From NCBI GenBank assembly GCA_002723015.1, contig PBNG01000003.1:1-9898 (forward strand): a stretch of 9,898 nucleotides of DNA, in the 5' to 3' direction. Each line of letters opens with the position of its first letter. The first letter of the stretch is position 1. The notes below the pieces were generated by a model. It saw only the letters and a list, made by a program, of their open reading frames with translations, was not told where the DNA came from and searched no databases. The stretch comes from Roseibacillus sp. Its GTDB lineage: Bacteria > Verrucomicrobiota > Verrucomicrobiae > Verrucomicrobiales > Akkermansiaceae. Below are positions 6,835-9,898 of this stretch, one piece after another. A program made the translations under genes and the position numbers.

Positions 6835-6968
6835 GTAATAGTGGTAGATAGCGGTCCAAGGTGCCCGGCCGCGTTTAGTGCTGAACTTGCCTGAAACGAC
6901 TCGAGAAGTTGGAAGGAAACGGCAGTGAGTATCAGCTCTAATACAATAAAGGGTAAGCTGATTTTGTA

Positions 6969-6990
6969 CCAGGCATGTGCCAGGCAAGTG
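6969..6990. repeat. 11-bp tandem direct repeat upstream of the beta-helix gene
   Basis: CCAGGCATGTG (6969-6979) is followed directly by CCAGGCAAGTG (6980-6990), with ten of eleven bases identical. The 11-bp period is one helical turn, as in tandem response-regulator sites. A related CTTGCCTG lies in inverted orientation near 6886-6893. A regulatory role is inference from position, about 150 bases upstream of the start. Confidence 0.45.
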
Positions 6991-7147
6991 AACTCTAGGT
7001 TACAACGCGAGGATTCGCTTGATGAGGGGGATGTGGTCCGAGGTGGGCGTTTTATGTGGTAGATGCCCCAAGATATATGGTCGACGGACGAGGCCTAATG
7101 CGATGACGTTCGGCGAGGCTTTGTCACACCATATTACAAGCTACAAT

Positions 7148-7181
7148 AGAAAATGGGGTAGCCATGACCACCCCATTTTCT
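7148..7181 (-). terminator. Rho-independent terminator of the TonB-dependent receptor gene
   Basis: Perfect 12-bp arms AGAAAATGGGGT (7148-7159) and ACCCCATTTTCT (7170-7181) enclose a 10-nt loop, starting 23 nt after the receptor stop. On the minus strand the GC part is followed by ATTTTCTATTG, a moderate U-tract. The layout separates receptor and beta-helix transcripts. The symmetry means it could act weakly in the other direction too. Confidence 0.8.
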
Positions 7182-7204
7182 GCTAAATTAGGTAGGCTGT
7201 TCGT

Positions 7205-9898
7205 TCAGCGGTTGTAGCTGATGGAGAGCGAAAAGGATCGGCCCTTACTGTAGTCGTTGGCTATATAGTCTATGCCCTGGTAGCGATAGGTCTTCTCAAA
7301 GGATGAGTCGAGTAGGTTCTTGGCGCTGAACTTGAGCTTGAATTCGCTCCACTGCTGTGAGAAGGTCAAATCTAAAGTAGCGCGTGCACTTTCGAAGACG
7401 TCTGGGGTTCCGCCGAGGCTGACTTCGGCGAGGCGACGTCCGAAAATGTTGTAGTAGAGGCCAGCAGCAGTGCCGGTATTTAAGTTGTCGTAGCTCAAGT
7501 CGAGGTTGATCAGGAAGGGTGATTGCCCCTGTAGCGACCGCGTGCTGGGTGTCTCCGAGTCGAGCGCGCGGCGCAACTGCAACTCGTCGGGTGCAATGCT
7601 CACTTCGGAATTAACAAGCGAGAGATTTCCGCCAGCATGCAGTTGTCGCAGGATCGGGTTGATGAGAGATAGCGATCGCCGCGCTTCGAATTCGATACCG
7701 GCCACCCGCGCCTGCCCGACGTTCTGGAACTGCACCTCGCCGTTCACGGTGAGGATGACGCGCTCAATAGGATTTTGAAAATTCTTGTAAAATAGGCTAA
7801 TGGCGTAGATTTCTCCCGGCTGACCAAAGTGTTCCCAGCGCAGGTCGTAATTATCAACTAGTGTGCGCTTGAGTTCGGCGTTGCCGATAAAGACGAAATC
7901 CCCGACGAAGCTGAATGAGGCGAAGGGAGCCAATTCGCGGAAGGTCGGGCGTGCCAGCGTGCGTCCGTAGGAAGCACGCAAATTGACTCCTGATCGCATT
8001 TCATATACGACATTGAATGAAGGCAGTAGATCTTTTTCGGACAGGCGCCCGTGCGATTTGGTAGAGTCCTGGCTCGCAACGTCGATACGGGTCGACTCGA
8101 GTCTAGCGCCACTGACGAGGCGCAGCCGAGTATTGATGGGTAATTCGACCATGGCATAGCCGGCGTATATTCGCTGTTCGCCGTTGAAATTGCTCGATAA
8201 CTGGGTGGCGTCTCGTACATAGGAGCCGAAGCGGTATTGCTCATCTTTGCGAGTCAGGCCAACCTTGTCGGCGATGAAGAAGGTGATGGGATTGCCGTCG
8301 TAGGCGATGTCGTCCTGGCCGAACTCATAGCGACGCTCGCGGAAAATACGTTGCTTATCGAGGATGAGAAAACCGGTTTTGACATTGCTGTTGATGCCCT
8401 GCCATTGCTGGAAAGGCAGAGCGAGGTCGAACTGGAATTCACGATTGTTTTCGTCGAGGTCGCGGAAGTAGCGCGTCGGCAATGGGTAAATTGAGGGTGA
8501 GATTGAATAATCGGTGACCGGGCCGCGGACCACCTTACCCTCGGCGTCGCGCATGACCTCACCGTTGTCGTCGCGCAAAGGACGAATCTTAGTGACTTGG
8601 TTATTGGTAAAAAATCGTAAGTCGGGTTCGTCCTGAGTCGAAGACGACAGCGAGCCCGACCACTTGGCTTTAAGATCGCGCAGGCCGCTGAAGTGATGCT
8701 TGCCCGACAATTGCAGAGATTGGATCTGGCGCTCGGTGAATTGTAACACGCGAGTCTCGTAGATGGCTTCTCTATCTAAATCGCGCGGGAAAGCGCCGGC
8801 CAGGTAGCGGGCGACGTCTTCGCTATTGCGATTATACATGCTAGTTATCGATAATTCGTGGGTTGGAGCGGGCTTGTAGGACAGGGTCAAGAGGCTACCC
8901 CAGCGGATTTCCTGGGCGCCTCGGGTATCGGCGAGTTGGAAGTTATTGGTCAAGGTGGAAGCTGCACGGCTGGTTAACTGCCAGCGCGCCGATGCTCCAT
9001 TGTCGTAGAAAGACGAGCTGTTATTGTAGGTCAAGGTTCCTAAAAAGCCCAAGGGCCGACCCAGCCATCGGACCTGATTGCCGAGAGCTACTGAGTAGCT
9101 ATGGTTGAAGGGTGCGGTCTTGGTAGTCGGGGCCATGATCGGGGAAAAAGCTTTGGAGTAAAGATCGAGCTGTTGCGCTTTCGTAGCGTCGGTGTAGGCG
9201 GCTCCGACATCCGGTATGTCAACCTCGCCTCGGGCGAGATCGTCGGGGATATCGCGGGTACCGTCATCGACTCCGAGCCAGTCGAGAGCGCCACCTTGAT
9301 AGGTAAGAAAATCATCGTTAAACGAACTCTGCGTGTTGTATGTAGTCGCCGAGCTGACCGAAAGAGTGAAATTATCCGGGAAGGTCTTGGTACCAATATT
9401 TACTGCGCCGCCGGTAAAATTACCCGGTTGATCGGGGGTAAAGCTCTTTGTGGTGATAATATTGTCGAGCAGACTGGAGGGGAAGAGGTCCATCGGCACT
9501 GACCGTTTGTTGGGGTCGGCACTGGGAAGCGAGGCCCCGTTGAGTTGTACTGAGCTATAGCGGTCGCCCAGACCGCGGATATAGACGTATTTGCCGCCTA
9601 CGACCGAGGCGCCGGTGACGTGAGACATCGCCTCGGCGGCATCGCTGCTACCGGCGCGCGAAATTTCCTCGGCGCTGATTGCGTCACTGACTGCGGAAGA
9701 CTTTTGCCGCTCTTTGAGCAGAGCTGCCCCGGTATTACGTAACGCTTTAGCTTCGACGATGACTTCGTCTTCAAGTTCGATTGTCTCCGGCGCCAGCGCG
9801 ATATCGAGTTTGACCACTGCACCGTCTTTGATTTCTACGCCGATAATCGAAGCCTGCTGGTAGCCAATCATCGAACTGATCAGCACATAGGTGCCCGG
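7205..9898 (-). CDS. TonB-dependent outer-membrane receptor with CarboxypepD-reg-like N-terminal domain (5' end outside window)
   Basis: 897 residues are visible and the frame stays open to the window edge. The GTG at 9886 lies inside a PGTYVLISSMIGYQ strand typical of the carboxypeptidase-regulatory-like domain, so the true start and signal peptide are beyond 9898. Counting from the first visible residue, that domain ends near 38. A TonB-box-like DEVIVEA lies at 44-50. The plug follows at about 65-180: AVSDAISAEEISRAGSSDAAEAM in two parts, YVYIRGLGDRY at 104-114, then the NGASLPSADPNKRSVPMDLFP stretch, and GNFTGGAVNI. The rest forms the 22-strand barrel type. The last strand reads FSLSISYNR and lacks the usual terminal Phe. 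Family role: TonB/ExbBD-energised uptake of large or scarce ligands such as siderophores, glycans or peptides; the substrate is unknown. It is transcribed in the same direction as the beta-helix gene but has its own terminator. Confidence 0.95.
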   Translation of the reverse strand, partial: PGTYVLISSMIGYQQASIIGVEIKDGAVVKLDIALAPETIELEDEVIVEAKALRNTGAALLKERQKSSAVSDAISAEEISRAGSSDAAEAMSHVTGASVVGGKYVYIRGLGDRYSSVQLNGASLPSADPNKRSVPMDLFPSSLLDNIITTKSFTPDQPGNFTGGAVNIGTKTFPDNFTLSVSSATTYNTQSSFNDDFLTYQGGALDWLGVDDGTRDIPDDLARGEVDIPDVGAAYTDATKAQQLDLYSKAFSPIMAPTTKTAPFNHSYSVALGNQVRWLGRPLGFLGTLTYNNSSSFYDNGASARWQLTSRAASTLTNNFQLADTRGAQEIRWGSLLTLSYKPAPTHELSITSMYNRNSEDVARYLAGAFPRDLDREAIYETRVLQFTERQIQSLQLSGKHHFSGLRDLKAKWSGSLSSSTQDEPDLRFFTNNQVTKIRPLRDDNGEVMRDAEGKVVRGPVTDYSISPSIYPLPTRYFRDLDENNREFQFDLALPFQQWQGINSNVKTGFLILDKQRIFRERRYEFGQDDIAYDGNPITFFIADKVGLTRKDEQYRFGSYVRDATQLSSNFNGEQRIYAGYAMVELPINTRLRLVSGARLESTRIDVASQDSTKSHGRLSEKDLLPSFNVVYEMRSGVNLRASYGRTLARPTFRELAPFASFSFVGDFVFIGNAELKRTLVDNYDLRWEHFGQPGEIYAISLFYKNFQNPIERVILTVNGEVQFQNVGQARVAGIEFEARRSLSLINPILRQLHAGGNLSLVNSEVSIAPDELQLRRALDSETPSTRSLQGQSPFLINLDLSYDNLNTGTAAGLYYNIFGRRLAEVSLGGTPDVFESARATLDLTFSQQWSEFKLKFSAKNLLDSSFEKTYRYQGIDYIANDYSKGRSFSLSISYNR

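Larger units (their letters stand above)
6823..7204. other. Intergenic region with leader of the beta-helix gene and terminator of the TonB receptor
   Basis: 382 bases without a gene. Next to 6822 is the strong ribosome binding site. A tandem repeat lies at 6969-6990 and an inverted related motif near 6885-6893. The receptor's terminator occupies 7148-7181. I could not identify a convincing sigma-70 promoter for the beta-helix gene, and I see nothing recognisable in about 6995-7145. Confidence 0.5.

Noticed and set aside
6966..6990. TGGCAC element on the minus strand resembling a sigma-54 -24 box
   Set aside because: The -12 position reads GG/GT rather than GC at the required spacing, so the essential second half is missing.
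7110..7140. TTGTCACACCATATTACA resembling a Pho-box half-site pair
   Set aside because: Only the first half resembles TGTCA and the second repeat does not match; it lies within the region just beyond the receptor terminator.
9088..9502. Open frames on both strands overlapping the TonB receptor
   Set aside because: Shadow frames of a well-supported receptor gene, without domains or start signals.

Overview
The window looks like chromosomal DNA from an uncultured bacterium of the FCB superphylum or a relative. Three things support this: a secreted protein with a C-terminal module containing PNPFNPNTTIRY (the FlgD-Ig / type IX-like sorting type), a SusC-like TonB receptor with an N-terminal regulatory domain, and a lipobox-bearing L,D-transpeptidase, which implies an outer membrane. 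Latescibacterota, KSB1, Marinimicrobia or similar lineages would fit, but this assignment is inference from protein style only. I see no RNA gene, CRISPR array, transposase or phage gene.

Layout from left to right. (1) Positions 1-1948, minus strand: an apparent three-gene operon read right to left, made of a DMT/EamA-type permease (TTG start), an NAD-type short-chain dehydrogenase, and an Ldh2-family (malate/lactate dehydrogenase-like) gene that runs off the left edge. The last gene carries an apparent single-base frameshift, has no ordinary start codon where one is expected, and has Gln in place of the usual active-site His. (2) Positions 1949-2160: a divergent intergenic region holding a strong hairpin followed by T8 on the minus strand, which is a leftward terminator with no obvious leftward gene to end. 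(3) Positions 2161-5100, plus strand: an LdtD/YcbB-type L,D-transpeptidase lipoprotein followed by glgC (ADP-glucose pyrophosphorylase) of the cyanobacterial/plant-like sequence type. (4) Positions 5116-5153: a near-perfect bidirectional terminator between convergent genes. (5) Positions 5176-6822, minus strand: a secreted, acidic, probably beta-helical surface protein with a C-terminal sorting-type module. (6) Positions 6823-7204: an intergenic region with an 11-bp tandem repeat and the terminator of the next gene. (7) Positions 7205-9898, minus strand: a TonB-dependent receptor whose 5' end lies beyond the right edge.

Togetherness: regions 5 and 7 plausibly form an outer-membrane uptake/surface pair, expressed as separate transcripts in the same direction. 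Region 1 looks like a small-molecule import and oxidation operon that may be decaying. The LDT and glgC genes serve cell-wall cross-linking and glycogen precursor synthesis and have no obvious functional link. They form a plus-strand island flanked by terminators that block leftward transcription.
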